From Coptis chinensis (Eukaryota > Streptophyta > Magnoliopsida > Ranunculales > Ranunculaceae): DNA of 64,000 nucleotides. The notes under the pieces were generated by a model. The model was not told the DNA's origin. It saw only the letters and a program-made list of their open reading frames with translations, and searched no databases. A program made the position numbers and the translations under genes. Below, in pieces: positions 1-12,204 of this stretch. Location: the NCBI GenBank assembly GCA_015680905.1, contig CM027382.1:9583501-9647500 (forward strand). The letters are read 5' to 3'. The stretch's first letter is position 1. Every line of letters begins with the position of its first letter.

Positions 1-190
1 ACTTATATAATTTAAGTAGATCCAATTTTGGTACTTATAGAATTAGAGCATCTTATAAGACATTTCTAGTAGAATGTCTCTTATAAGAGGCAAAAAACAA
101 ACTAAAAAAAATGTCTAAAATCACTGGGCCACATCTTATAAGAGGTTATAAGACCTCAAGGTCTTATAAGAGGCAAAAACAAATGGCCCC
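1..190. mobile_element. Terminal fragment of CTTATAAGAGG repeat family
   Basis: The stretch has at least four CTTATAAGA/TCTTATAAG motifs in both orientations and ends in AAAAACAAATGGCCCC. The same sequence recurs at 46,716-46,842, and its first 65 bases recur at 22,045-22,105. A block at 17,766-17,940 resembles the reverse complement of its end. The pattern fits a TIR-type DNA element whose terminus begins roughly GGnCYATTTGTTTTT. The left part is outside the window, so no target duplication can be checked. The superfamily is unknown; hAT or Mutator would be possible. Confidence 0.55.
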
Positions 191-879
191 TAACAGTTCC
201 AACTGTAATTCTTGGTAAAATAACATTGGTGTAGCATGCATGTGAAGGATCTATACATAGCATATATTACATATGTATCCTTCAACATTGCATACCTTGA
301 GCAATGGACTGCATAGCCATCTGCACATAGGTTGCCACACCTCCAAATAAATCGAGTAAAATGTTACCAATGCTCCATCCTACGGTGCTCTTTCAAGAAA
401 AATTCATGAAAGCCTAAATTTCAACACAAATTCAAGGTCAATCATAAAACTCGGTAAACTGCATACAACAACAAACACCAATAAAAAAGGCTAGAAGTAT
501 CTGAAACCTGGGGACTGTAGTTGATGACTGTCATGGCAACTTGAATTGTACTGCAATGATCATAGCAACAAATATGTTATAATGAAGCCACACAATGACA
601 CAATACTTCGACTTATAGATTCTAAATGGACTAGTAGACTGATGGCTGAAATTCCATTGGACCTATTAAAACCCTAGAAATTAACAGTTGGTCTTTTGAC
701 CTGTGTCTCTAACAAAACTTAGTCTTTGTGAATAGAGAACTAATATGGGATTATGTTAGAAACATAACTGTATGATAAAAAATTCTAGTCAACTCTTAAT
801 CAGTAAATTATTTAGTGTGGTGAGGGAAACAGAAGTGCTCGGAAACTTCATACAAGAAGAAAACAGTTATTTGGATGGG
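191..879. other. Intergenic, no gene seen
   Basis: AT-rich sequence with no long frame and no recognisable domain in either strand. Confidence 0.6.
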
Positions 880-1195
880 AGGTGACCCTAGTACAAGTAT
901 AATGTAGTTATGAAAACTGTTTTAAAATTTATGGTGTCTTCTTCATTAATTTGGTGACCCCCTTTCTTAGTTGCGACAAGTTATTAGTAAACTGCAAAGT
1001 TGTATAAGGAAATGGTCATAACATGGAAGTTCGACAACAAGATTGCCAGATTAGAGAGAGAGAGTTTGGTTTTTTGAATGTTTTTTTAGATGAGATGTTG
1101 TTATTTACCTAGTTATTCCAAATATCATTTTTTAAGTGAGAAATATGCTGTTATTTACCCAGTTGTTCCAAATATCATTTTTTAAGTAAGAAATA
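880..1195. repeat. Left arm of a ~0.3 kb inverted repeat, with internal tandem copy
   Basis: About 880-1,150 matches the reverse complement of about 5,115-5,590, for example around the shared TGGTCATAACATGGAAGTTC segment and the AAAATTTATGGTGTCTT segment. The arm also contains a local tandem duplication of about 55 bases (about 1,088-1,195, ATATCATTTTTTAAGT in both copies). The arms enclose about 4 kb that includes the carrier-like exon at 1.5 kb. This could be an old element with long inverted repeats or a simple inverted duplication. Confidence 0.7.
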
Positions 1196-1507
1196 TGAAA
1201 ATTGATAGTAGTGTGTGGATATAAAACGAGGAAATTACATTAGGATGAGAGGTTTTGTCAACATTTAAAGCTAGAGTCTGTTTCATTATTGTACAGAATG
1301 TCTCGTAAGTTTTAGCACCTCATTATTAACTCTTAACTAATTGAATGTGTGCATCAATTATAAGTTATCTGTAATGGTAAATGCTAAACTGAATGTTACT
1401 TGTTTATTATAGTTGGACTTGGTGTGGCTATCTTTTTTTACTTGCGTGTGTCGGCTATGCATGCCGGGGATGCCTGTATTTAAATTTGTTTTTGTCTCTT
1501 GTTACAG

Positions 1508-1723
1508 TCGCGCTGGTGGACTAAGTCTATTGCAGTTCCTGCTGCCACTGCTGTTTTTCGGGCCTTCCTTTTCCACCCTTTTCTGCTTCTGCAAGGGGAT
1601 ATGTAGATGCTGCGTTGCGACTCCGGGGTCTACAACAGCTTTTCAGCACGCTGGACGCAGGGTGGAGTGCAGTCTTTTTGGGAGGGCAGTGTCACCAGTA
1701 GCTTTCGTGTTTGCTTTACTGAG
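1508..1723 (+). pseudogene. Mitochondrial carrier-like exon, degenerate
   Basis: An acceptor (GTTACAG) precedes and a donor (GAG/GTAACT) follows 216 bases that read as 72 codons with one in-frame TAG at codon 33. The translation has features of a carrier repeat: an FLFHPF stretch where the family has a PX[DE] signature, then VYNSFSARWTQGGVQSFWEG, which resembles the 'F...W..EG...F.RG' half of the Mito_carr signature. The acidic residue of the signature is replaced and the stop breaks it. With the exon at 6,165 it may be one gene remnant of an inner mitochondrial membrane solute carrier. The family call is moderate; substrate cannot be told. Confidence 0.5.
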
Positions 1724-4431
1724 GTAACTTATAATATTTTACATACTAGCTTGTTAAATTTATTTGGTGTGATAGCTTTCATGTGTTGGATAAAATAAGT
1801 ACTAGTATTGCTTGGGTTAGAACAATCAAACTTTTATAGGTGGTAGATGTCTTGATGATGTGCACAATTATTAAATATAGTATTAATAGCATAGAAATAG
1901 TGTTGAAAGGAAAATTTTGGCTACTTGCAAGTGAACAACATAACATGATTAACACACTAGAGCACGCTGTGAAGAAGTACAATGCAAATGGAGTACAAAG
2001 CCAGCAAGAATATCCGATCAATTCCTCGGAATGAAAGCAAACTTTGTACTGTTAATTTGAAAAAGAAGAATCAAATTTCAGAAAACGTCTCAACAGTTTG
2101 TACACTTGGCAAGTCATGAGAGATGAATTAGGTTTTGTACTGGTTTGATGCATAAAAAAGAATCAATAACTTGTATACGTTCAATTAATTACTGATTTTG
2201 AACTCATTTAGTAGATAGCTTATTCTGCTAAAGAAATGGTGTCTTAATTTTCAATATACACCATGAGTTGATTAGCCAAGCGAAAAATAAAACAGGATTT
2301 AAGAGAGTAAATGTATGAAAACTAATTGAGCAAACCAAGTGGTTGAAATGCTTCGTAAAAACCTTAAGACATAATTTGTTAGTTAGGTAGTCCACACTTG
2401 TGGTTGGCATGGTGTCGCACACCCTATTGCTTACAATATGGTTAGGCACCAGATTTAGTAAGTCTAACCAAATTGGTCAACAAAACAAACACATTTTTCT
2501 CAACAGGAGTTCAGGGCAGAAACTTCTTTTTATCCTAGAGTTTTGAGAAAGGTGATGAATCCGTAAGATATTAATTTGGATTAGACGCATTTTAGGAAGT
2601 GATTGTAATGACAGTTTAAGTAAAAAACACAAAGCAAAATTCTAAAAATGCATAATGTCTATTCAGTTATGGAAGGCACGGACCCGTTCTACCTTAACAT
2701 TTTAAAGAGAAAGGGCCTAAGCACTTACAAACATCAGTGACAATTCAAATTGCTGGTACCTTTTGTGAATTAACTTCATATTAATTTTTTGTGGCTTCTC
2801 CTTACAATCTATTGCTCTTATATAACTGTGACACTTCATTGTTTTGTTTTCCTTTTGTCCAAACTTAATAAAAAGTTTATTTCATTATGGAAACCAATGC
2901 AATTTCCAAAATGCAAGTCACTAAAGACTTGGGGACTTTACAGTTGGGTTCTCAATAGGAATGTACTTCCCAACATCGCAATAGTAGCTAGGTCCTCAGT
3001 GTTACATGGCCTAACCACAGCCATGGTTGTCTTTCATACGCAGCTTATCGGTACCTGTATGAGCCCTTTAGTCAAATTTTCTGATTGACATGACTTTTTA
3101 AATAGTTAGTATGGCTCTCTAATATAATTTGGCTTTCCTTCTATGACCTAACGATAGTCACAGAGATGATAGATAATGTATATGTCTATGTTATAATTTT
3201 TTAGGCGATCTTTAGGATTGAAGTCATCTAGTCTCATTAGGCAGTAATGCATTGAAAGCTCCACTGAGTATATTCTTAATTGTTGAATTAATCACAACCA
3301 TTCCATAATAATAAGAAAATTAAGCAACCTTTCTTTAAACTAAACTAACATGGTTTGGAGCTTCAAATGATATTCCAAAGTGTTTTGTTCAAGAGGGCAG
3401 AGAGTGTCACAGGCTTCTCTGTATTCGAAGGAAGTAATTCTTTTGTTTCAGCCGCAACTCCTTGCAATGGTGGCTCAATCTAGCGGATTTCAGTTCTTCT
3501 TCATTGTTGGTGGAAGTTCTGCTTCCTTCTAGATTCGAATAAAAATAACACAAAATCCCTTCTAGACAAAGACTCGAGCTTTTGAAAATCCCAAAAGCCA
3601 TGCGTACATGCGTAATTCACTTTGTGACTGAAATGTAATGGTTAGTATTTAAACAGATTACCTTGCTAAACTTCAAACTTTTCTTTGGCGTGTCGCTTGG
3701 ACTATGTTATGGTTAAATTTTGCAAAATCAAGTATAACGTCCACTAGAAGGTTGTCTTCACTGTCATGTGTATTAGGCTCGAACAGTCTAACCTTGAGGC
3801 TTGAGATCCTCCAGTGCAAGGGAATCTCTCCAATGAAGGAGCAACCTTCTTTGCAGGTGTTGGATTTGTGATCCCATTGAGACTATAGATTTTGGTAACT
3901 ACAGAGCAAAATGGACTTCAACAAGGAGAAAATTAAACTTTTTGTATAGTTTTTCTTAGATAGTATAAGTAGGTAATAAGACTGACCTACGGTCTTATTA
4001 GAAGTGTTTGAGTTTCTCTTTCAAAAGGAGAGGAACCCCCGTTTAGTAGGAGCCGAATGATTCCAGTTTTAACTTGCTAGAGTTTCTTTTTCAATAGGAG
4101 CGGAATTCCCATTTTAATAATAAATGATGTGAAATTTTAATAGAGCTCGAAAAATACCTTTTTTGGTGGGAGTTTTAATATTAAGATATAGAATTGTGAC
4201 TGATCGAGTTTATGTTGAACTCTACATTGGTTGCGAGAAATACCTTGAATATTTGCAAAACAAAATAAAAGAAAATTTTTTTTAAAAAAAAAAAAAAGAG
4301 TCAAATACATGTACATACCAACCATCTCATAAAAAAATGTATTGGGCTTGTTCAAATTATCTTCTTAATTTCTGAAAGGAATATCAGTGTACCAAAAAGT
4401 GCAACTTTCTTCAAAAAGATAACGTAGATGC
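1724..4431. other. Intergenic or intronic, no gene seen
   Basis: No supported coding region. Around 4,011-4,110 there is a short imperfect tandem repeat built on AGAGTTTCTyTTTCAA followed by AGGAGnGGAA. The rest is AT-rich with short homopolymers. It may be intron between the two carrier-like exons. Confidence 0.5.
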
Positions 4432-5113
4432 AATTAGATGCACATTATTAAACGTAATTATAGTAAAAACAAAAAACAAAAACAAAAAAAAAAACTTGAA
4501 TATGTCGAGGAAAAAATTATATTTAAATTGAGGTGTACGTAAAGATTGTTTGTTAAGTATTCAATCACACCTAGATCGACCTGGTTGAGATTGTTGACCT
4601 TAAATATTTTGTTGTCAATAAAAAAAAAAAAAAAAAATTGTTTGATGTGCCAAGAAAAACAATACTAGATTTAAATTGGGGCGATAAGTAATCGATGTCT
4701 AGTAGGGAGCCTATTATAGTTTGTAGGTGAATAAAGAGAAAAATATATTTAAATTTGTGTCATACGTAAAAGTTAGTTGTTAAGTAATCAATTCAAACAT
4801 AAATGTGGTTGCGGTCTATTATATGCCATTAGTATTTAGTTTTCATCAAAATAATATCACTAAAAAAGTTTCGATGTGTCGAGGAAAAAAAAATTAATTG
4901 TGGGTGTAAAATGTTGGTTATTATGTAATCAATCATATATAGGTTTGACTAGGGCGTCTATTATAGAACACGAGTATTTAGTTTTCAAAAAAAAAAAAAA
5001 TATATAAAAAAAACCTCGTAGGCAACTCTAACTTGTAATACTATAGGTTTTTGAGTACTCCACTAGTTTTAACTTTCTAATGCGATGACTCCTGTCACTC
5101 TGTCAATCTACTT
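4432..5113. repeat. Satellite-like block, copy 1
   Basis: The block is repeated at 6,596-7,215 in the same orientation with high similarity, both copies ending at CTGTCAATCTACTTA. Inside each copy are about four diverged subunits of roughly 130-180 bases, marked by recurring GTATTTAGTTTT, GATGTGTCGAGGAAAA and TAAGTAATCAATCA elements. No frame of interest. It looks like a small satellite that was later duplicated as a block. Confidence 0.75.
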
Positions 5114-5114
5114 A

Positions 5115-5590
5115 AAAAATGATATTCGGAACAACTGGGTTAATAACAACATCTCATTAAAAAAATTCAAAAACTCTCTCTAATCTGGCAATCTTGTTGT
5201 CGAACTTCCATGTTATGACCATTTCCTTCTACAACTTTATAATAAGTTTTTTCCACTAAAAATATATAATATTGTACCACTCCAAATAATACCCCTCACA
5301 AGAGCCAACACTGTCAGTCTAGCTTGTTTGCTCAGAACTATTATCCTTGGCATCAAACTCCCCCCACGCTTTCACAACCTCATGATTTGAACATGAAGTG
5401 TTGGAGTTACATAATAGCAAAAAATCGTCATTCTTCCTCAAAGAAGCACTTAAATATGCTATTTTCTTAAGTTTACTAAAGACTTTTCGCAACTAAAGAA
5501 AGGAGGTCATCAAATTAATGAAAAAGACACCATAAATTTTAAAACGGTTTTCATAAACATTACTTGTAATGGGGTCATCTCCCTTCCAAA
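5115..5590. repeat. Right arm of inverted repeat (partner of 880-1,150)
   Basis: Reverse complement of the left arm, in the order ATGATATTCGGAACAACTGGG, AATCTGGCAATCTTGTTGTC, then AAATTTTAAAACGGTTTTCA. The right arm starts exactly where the satellite-like block ends, so the block border and the repeat border coincide. The arms differ by several insertions, so the structure is not recent. Confidence 0.7.
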
Positions 5591-6164
5591 ACTCAATTTA
5601 GCTGAGATACCTTCGGTCCTCTAAATCCCAAAAATTCCAAATAACTGCACACGTAACACGTTACCCTTGGCAATAACACAAAGGAATAATCCACCACAAA
5701 ACCCTAGATTGCGTATGTTTTTTCTCTTCGCATTTCTAGTTCATTTATTCATGAAATAAAAAACACACAGTTCACCCATCAAAGAAATGTAAAATACAAA
5801 TATCTCCTACAAAGCAAACATGCTTGGGGACACAACTGAAATGTATTTGCACAACTCTAAGGGGTTTAAATACTCCTTGACAGTAGAAATATATGGCAAT
5901 ACTATCTTAATCAAATAACAACATGCGACTGCTAATGAAAACAAAGGATGAACAAGAAGAAAATAATAAAAATCAAAGAAACCTTCAAATGAATAAAGAC
6001 TATGATATTTGATATGTAGTACAATATTCTTACCGAATATAGTTCTATTAAAATTTAGAGTTCGAAGATTTATACTTCTACAATTCTATGATGACTTTTT
6101 TGAATTCCGAATGAAATTTTACTCCACGGACTTTATCACTTTATTATGGTTGTTGACTTTTCAG
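5591..6164. other. Intergenic or intronic, no gene seen
   Basis: AT-rich, no long frame; it leads into the splice acceptor TTTTCAG at 6,158-6,164. Confidence 0.5.
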
Positions 6165-6417
6165 TGGTGCTACAGCTGGCCTAGCCACCCAATTGTTGTT
6201 TTACCACTTGGAGGTGGCAGCCCTTCTACGAGCACGTACACCTGTCAGCTCTTTGAGGGAGGTGTACGAGTCTCTCTGGCGCAAGGGAGGACTAGCGGGA
6301 CTTGCTGTCTTGTATCGTGGGTTTCCTAGTGCCACACTCAGGGGTGCTATCTTTCGGGAGGTCCAGCTTGGCTTGTTGAGCACTTCATCGGAGGAGTACG
6401 TGGACAGTTTCGAACAG
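6165..6417 (+). pseudogene. Mitochondrial carrier-like exon (second)
   Basis: The exon runs from acceptor TTTTCAG to donor CAG/GTATGA and holds 84 open codons after one phase base. The start GATAGLATQLLFYHLEV fits the first helix and PXD region of a carrier repeat, with His where the invariant Pro normally stands. SLREVYESLWRKGGLAGL and LYRGFPSATLRGAIF match the 'W+.EG..GLYRG....LR..P' half. It is the better preserved of the two carrier-like exons. No further exons were found between or after them, so a whole carrier (six helices, about 300 residues) is not present. Probably a dead fragment; a diverged active gene with unseen exons is less likely. Confidence 0.6.
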
Positions 6418-6595
6418 GTATGAGAAAAGATAAAAAGATGTTACATTCTTTATTATGTATGCAACATTAGACATTATGGGGTAGAAGACGAGCCAAGTAT
6501 TAACATGTTTTCCATACAAGTATAAAATATTCAATTCACAAAGAACCTAAAAAATATTCAATGAGAACTATTATATATCATAAGTATTTAGTTTT

Positions 6596-7215
6596 TAACG
6601 AAACAATATATAGTAAAAACAAAAAACAAAAAAACTTCAATATGTCGATGAAAAAATTATATTTAAATTGAGGTGTACGTAAAAGTTGTTTGTTAAGTAA
6701 TCAATCACACCTAGATCGACCTGGTTGGGATTGTTGACTATAAGTATTTTGGTTGTCGATAAAAAAAAACAAAAAAAATTTGTTTGATGTGCCGAGAAAA
6801 ACAATACTAGATTTAAATTTGGGCGATAAGTAATCGATGTCTAGTAAGGAGCCTATTATAGTTTGTAGGTGAATAAAGAGGAAAATATATTTAAAGTGTG
6901 GTTGCGGTCTATTATATGTCATTAGTATTTAGTTTTCATCAAAATAATATCACTAAAAAAGTTTCGATGTGTTGAGGAAAATAAAATAAATTTTAATTGT
7001 GGGTGTAAAATATTGGTTATTATGTAATCAATCATATCTAGGCTTGACTAAGGCATCTATTGTAGATCACGAGTATTTAGTTTTTATAAAAAAATAAATA
7101 GTAAAAACAAAAAACCTTGTAGGCAACTCTAACTCGTAATACTATAGGTTTTTGATTACTCCACTAGTTTTAACTTTCTAATGTGATGACTCCTGTCACT
7201 CTGTCAATCTACTTA
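6596..7215. repeat. Satellite-like block, copy 2
   Basis: Direct copy of 4,432-5,113 with a small internal deletion near 6,895. The copy lies on the other side of the second carrier-like exon, so the exon is bracketed by two direct copies about 2.1 kb apart. Confidence 0.75.
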
Positions 7216-7587
7216 CTATTGTGATTTTTTTTTTTTTTTTGGTAATTACTTGTTATTGTGGCCAATTGTTTCGACAATATTGGTTTCCATTTGATTTTAA
7301 GAATTAATATCTCTAACTAGATTGATTGGGCCTAGGTGTTGCAGCTCAATACCACTTGATCAGCTAAGAACCCTTGGTGTCCATTTAATATGTAACTTTA
7401 AAACATAGAAATTTCAAAAGTACAATGTTAATAAAGGAATTATCTAGTGGTTTTTACAGAAAAAGATTAAGGAATTATCAAGTAGTTTTTACATAAAAAG
7501 ATTATCTAGTGGTCTCAATATATCTATAACACTGCAGGTGACCTTTCGCAATGACTTGTGAATCCTCTGTATTGTTAAAACAATTAT

Positions 7588-7744
7588 GGGTTAACACTAG
7601 ATGAGCTAATTAGGATTTCTCTCCCACTAGATAGGAAATTAGGGTCTTCCCCCAATTTTTTTTTTTATTTTTTATTTTTTGTACTTGAGGAGAGACCCTT
7701 ATCCCATCTAGTTTGGCTCATGTGGGGTTAATACTAGTTAACCC
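7588..7744. mobile_element. Mutator-type MITE, 157 bp, with exact 9-bp TSD
   Basis: The element begins GGGTTAACACTAG and ends ACTAGTTAACCC, giving terminal inverted repeats. It is flanked on both sides by AACAATTAT (7,579-7,587 and 7,745-7,753), a perfect 9-base duplication, which is the length typical of Mutator-like elements. It has no coding capacity. A related but diverged sequence lies at about 50,260-50,405 on the other strand (AATTAGGATT, GAAATTAGnGTCTTCC and GTTAACCC shared). Confidence 0.85.
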
Positions 7745-7753
7745 AACAATTAT

Positions 7754-8706
7754 TATAAAAAATTGACCTAGTATAGTGGACTAAACCCCATCTCGTTATT
7801 TTTTTTAGTTTTTTTGAAATATTTAGAAATTAGGCCAATCTCAACCTGTATTAATATTATAATATATTTGTATACAACTCCATTTGCATATATGTCAAGT
7901 ATTACATCCACGAAAGGGCCCCTGCTGTAGTTTGTTCTATAATTTTTCATGCCATAAGACTTGGCCATAAAGTCAGCTGTTTTGTTTGTTTCCCTGAAAA
8001 TGTGTTCTCAATCTAACTAACAACCCATTATTTGGGTAATTGGCTGGGTTTTCATTAAAATACACATAGCGAACAAGACCCATTATTCGGATTAGTGAGT
8101 CTTTATATGAAAATCAATATATAGAATGCAATGTTAGCGTGATAGTTGGTAATTTATTTGGTATCAATACAAACCAATGAATGTTTTTCCACGTCGAGTC
8201 TTTAAAATTGAACATGGCCAAACATCATGAGTATGCCAGTACTCGTTCTCATAATCATAATTTTCATCCATCTCTCTCATAATTTATTCTGATTAAGTCG
8301 AACTAGTAAGTTGGGTACAAAGAAAACGCTGCACAACAAAGTTAAACGAATTTAAAGGTAAAACCTTAACTCCAAAACTCATAGGTAAACAGTGCGTTTA
8401 AACTCTAGTTTCGCTTTTTTGTTTTTTTATTTGAATTACCAGAATGTCATAAGTTTTCGTAAATTAACAGTACGTATATTATTGCTGGGTAATAAGTAAT
8501 ATTAATTATGAATTTTATTTGGTTCTCTTACATGAATGAATCAGTTGGTTGTAATCAATTGAAGTTAGATTATATTTTCATATTGTCATGATTATTATCG
8601 TAAAAGAACTATATTATGTGTTAGTTTGGATGAAGAATGAATTTCTAATGTGGTAAAAGATATGTACCGGACTGTGGTGTAACAACTATTTGTTTTTCCT
8701 TTGCAG
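7754..8706. promoter_or_regulatory. Upstream region of the ABC1-like gene, no coding seen
   Basis: AT-rich; no recognisable gene. It ends with a pyrimidine tract and TTTGCAG at 8,700-8,706, directly before the ATG. That is a good splice acceptor, so a 5' untranslated exon may lie in this stretch. I cannot locate a TATA box with confidence. Confidence 0.4.
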
Positions 8707-8707
8707 A

Positions 8708-11700
8708 ATGTCTTTTTTTAGGCATTTGGTGATGCTGCGTAATAACGCAGCAACAACCCGAAATTTTTCCTCTCATCTCCAACCCGTTAACACTGCATTG
8801 ACAATCACGAAAAATCTTTCTAAGTTTCCATGGAAGATGCAGACGCGCTCTCTTATGGAGGCAGCAGCAGGAGGTTTAGAAGGAGGAAAAGTTTTTGATG
8901 TTGTCTACTGGTATCCCTTCTTGAAGTCTCCAACTGCCATGTTGGGCTACACAGCTGTGGCTGGAGGAGGCCTAGCCTGGACATGGATGGGAGAAGGAGG
9001 TGTCCCGCAGCATTTCCATACTAATGGGGACTATAAGCTTGCAAAAATGTTTGGGAGGGATTTCTACTTAACCTCCTTGCTGTATTCAGTTTTAGATGGT
9101 CTTAAAATGCTTGCTAGAGCTATTTACCTCTCCATTTTGTTTACACCAGTGATAGCAATGCCGCTGTTTGCACATTATTTTGGTCCTCAATACAGGGAAA
9201 AGTGGCTTCACTTTGTCTATGTTGCTTTGGAGAAAGCAGGGCCTGCATTCATTAAATGGGGTCAGTGGGCAGCGACAAGACGAGATCTCTTCCCTACTGA
9301 TCTATGCAATGAGCTTTCAAAGCTTCAAACTATTAAAGCGCCGGAGCATAGTTTTGACTACACTAAAGAAACTGTTGAAAAGGCATTTGGGCGTAACCTT
9401 CTTGACATTTTCGTTGATTTTGAAGAGGCACCTGTAGGAACTGGACATCTAACCCAAGTGCATCGAGCTACTTTAAGATGTGATAATCCAGACAATGAAG
9501 AAAAGATCCATGTGGTCGCTGTAAAAATTAGGCATCCTGGTGTTAAAGAAACACTTGAGAGGGATTTATCGATTGTTCGCTTTTTCTCCAAACTTTTGAG
9601 TTTGATAATCCCTACTACTAAATTTAACTGGTCGAGGTTTGATGAAACTTTAGAAGAGTTTGCAGTTTTCATGGGTTCTCAAGTTGATCTTACCAGGAAA
9701 GCTGTGCTTTTGAGCTGTTTCAATCGTATTCTGACGTATAGTGTGAGCAAATGGTGGTATTTGGCTTGCCCTGAGCCTCTTTATCCTTTGGTTCATCTTG
9801 AGGTCTTCGTAGAGACTTTTGAGGAAGGGGAAAGTGTTGCACGCATTATACAGGGTGATGACAATCTGAAACCAAGTCGTAAAGTGAGGGATAAGATTGT
9901 TCGCGATGGGACACATGCAAGTTTGAACATGTTGCTGGTACACTATACTTATACTATACTCTGAATTAGTTGGACATACGCATCTTATTATTTTATTGTG
10001 TCAAATATATCAATTGGCATGATTTAATATGCTTCTTCACCTAACAATGAACAAGGAGTGGGGTTTAGCAAAACATCTAAGCTTCTAGATAGTTTCCTAT
10101 TTCTGACCTTAAAAAATTCGTATACTGTATATATTGAAATCACCCTGAAACTATAGGACTACAATGAAGGGGCAGATACACGAAAAGTGTGTTGAACTAG
10201 TTATCACATTTCTATGTTCCTAGATCACAACATTTATGCATAATTTGCAAGTAACAAATTTGGAGCTTCACGTTGATGATGCATTTAATTTAGGAGATGC
10301 AAATAGTTTTTATTTATGTGTGTTGCTCTCTTAAGGCTGTCTGTTGCTAAAAATATCTCTATATATTTATTTTTACAGAATGACAGGTTTGTCAATACAG
10401 ACATGAGTCCTAGAAACATCCTCGTTTCGTTAGATGGGGGGAAGCCTCATTTTGTCATCCTTGACATAGGCATGACAGCTAGGATTTCAAGCTCTGACGT
10501 GGATAATGTAACGCACATCCTCCAGGCTGTTGGCCGACGGGATGGCCGCACTGCTGCAGAAAATTGAGGTATGATTATTCATTATAGCTTGGGTTAAATT
10601 GTGGCAAGTAATAGACTGTGTAGCTATTTTACGCTGAAAGATTTCTGTGCCTCCACTTGTGGTGTTTGCTGTTATGTGGACCTTTAGCTAATCTGTTGTT
10701 TCTTAACTGATTTAAAGTTGAATTAATGGCGTATATTTAGAAATTATTTTACTGAACTTATTTAGCCATGATCCTTCGTTCAATAGAATGTTGAAATACA
10801 TTGATGAGAGTCAAAGGAATATAGGGAAGAGAGACTTCTTTGAATGATACTAAAGTGTAAAACATTATGTGATACAATTGTGAACATGAGAAGAAGATGC
10901 TTGACCACCTTTGTTTGCCGGAGCATCTCCCTTGTTCTTGTTATGATTGACGTCAGAGGAAATAGCAATTCCCTCTGCAGGTTAATAAATCTTATCAACC
11001 AAAGTATTGGTTATATTGCAATTTTTTTTTCCCGGTCATTTTTCCATTGTACTTTAATGTATACCTAATTTGTCTTGAATAACCGAGTAGGACTAACTTC
11101 GTAAACGGATCAAGGATTGGTGACTTTCCTTTATTGTCCTTAGTATCAACTGTTTTTTGTCTTTCCGTACTTAGGTGATTCAGTGGCTAGCAGTTTAATT
11201 GAGACTCAGTCAGCCTTCACACTTCGCCTCTTTCTTCAACGTTTCTATGTGTATCTCCTGGATCTTTATTATCAAGCTCTCTTGGAAACATAAAACTGTG
11301 TATGCTGGTGTACTTTTTGCTTCTTATTTTTTTGTTTTTCCCTAATTAGTGCCATATTCGAGATGCGTGTTGAAGTTATTCATTTCTGTAAGCTGTCATG
11401 TATCCTTAGATTCGTCTAATTATTTTGCTGTTTATTAGGATGTGAGCGAGTCATTTACTCTATGGGACACTACCGGAGCTCTTGCACGTCCCACAGAGTT
11501 CTTGCAGCGCCTGCTTGAGAAAGCTCGGGACTATGACGTGAATATCAATGACAGTGCTTGCTCTGCGATAAGACATTATCTGGATCTCGAGGTATCTTGC
11601 TCTTGTCCCAGTGGCCTTTATTCTGGTTGAAGCCTGAATAAAGGAGTTTGCCGTAGTGGTTGTGTAGATATATCTGCACTGATCTTATTCCACATGGGTA

Positions 11701-12204
11701 TTTGACCTTGTACTTCCAACTGGGTGTTTGACCTCCCAAGCTTTCACAAGCTTCTGTCAGGCTTTGCCAAAATTCTCTTTCTTCCATGCTGATTATTATA
11801 CTAGGGAAATTTCAACCAAATGTATCTGACATCAAGTAGCCTGCACTAGTTTATAGTGCCCACAGACTCATGCATTTCAGAAAATTAAATTTCTGCTACC
11901 CTTCTTCTCATTTGTCTTCAAAATATATTTAAACACAACAATACTGTTTCATTTCTTTTCAAATGTTTTATGACTTGGGCACTTCTGCACTTTTTATTTT
12001 AATTGTTTGCCTATAATAGCCAGAAGGGAATTCATTGTGATTCTTGTTTCTTTTTTGCAGGGTTGGCAGCAGATTGTTTGTCTTCAATCAGTGAATAGAG
12101 TAATTCCAACACTGCAATGCCTTTTCTCAGGAGAGACACCTATACGGGGTGCGACTATATTGCGAAATGATAGGGGGCTAAGGTCCTATAGGACCACCGA
12201 CTAG
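8708..12204 (+). pseudogene. ABC1/UbiB-family atypical kinase, four exons, degenerate
   Basis: Exons by GT-AG and homology: 8,708-9,937, 10,379-10,568, 11,439-11,591, 12,061-12,204. The N-terminus is rich in R, N, S and T, like a mitochondrial presequence. The ABC1 domain shows the KxGQ motif as IKWGQWAATRRDLFP (about residues 195-210), the conserved lysine in VAVKIRHPG, SQVDL, PLYPLVH and an LDIGM metal-binding Asp. Two diagnostic motifs are eroded: the Ala-rich loop reads GTGHLTQVHRA instead of an ASGSIAQVHRA type, and the H-A-D-x-H-P-G-N loop reads NTDMSPRN, losing both His and the Gly. An in-frame TGA at 10,565 ends exon 2, and the roughly 20 residues that normally follow are missing. Exons 3 and 4 still read ESFTLWDTTG and LEGWQQ. 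Relatives act on quinone and prenyl-lipid metabolism in mitochondria or plastids. Likely a pseudogene; a truncated transcript cannot be excluded. Confidence 0.75.
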
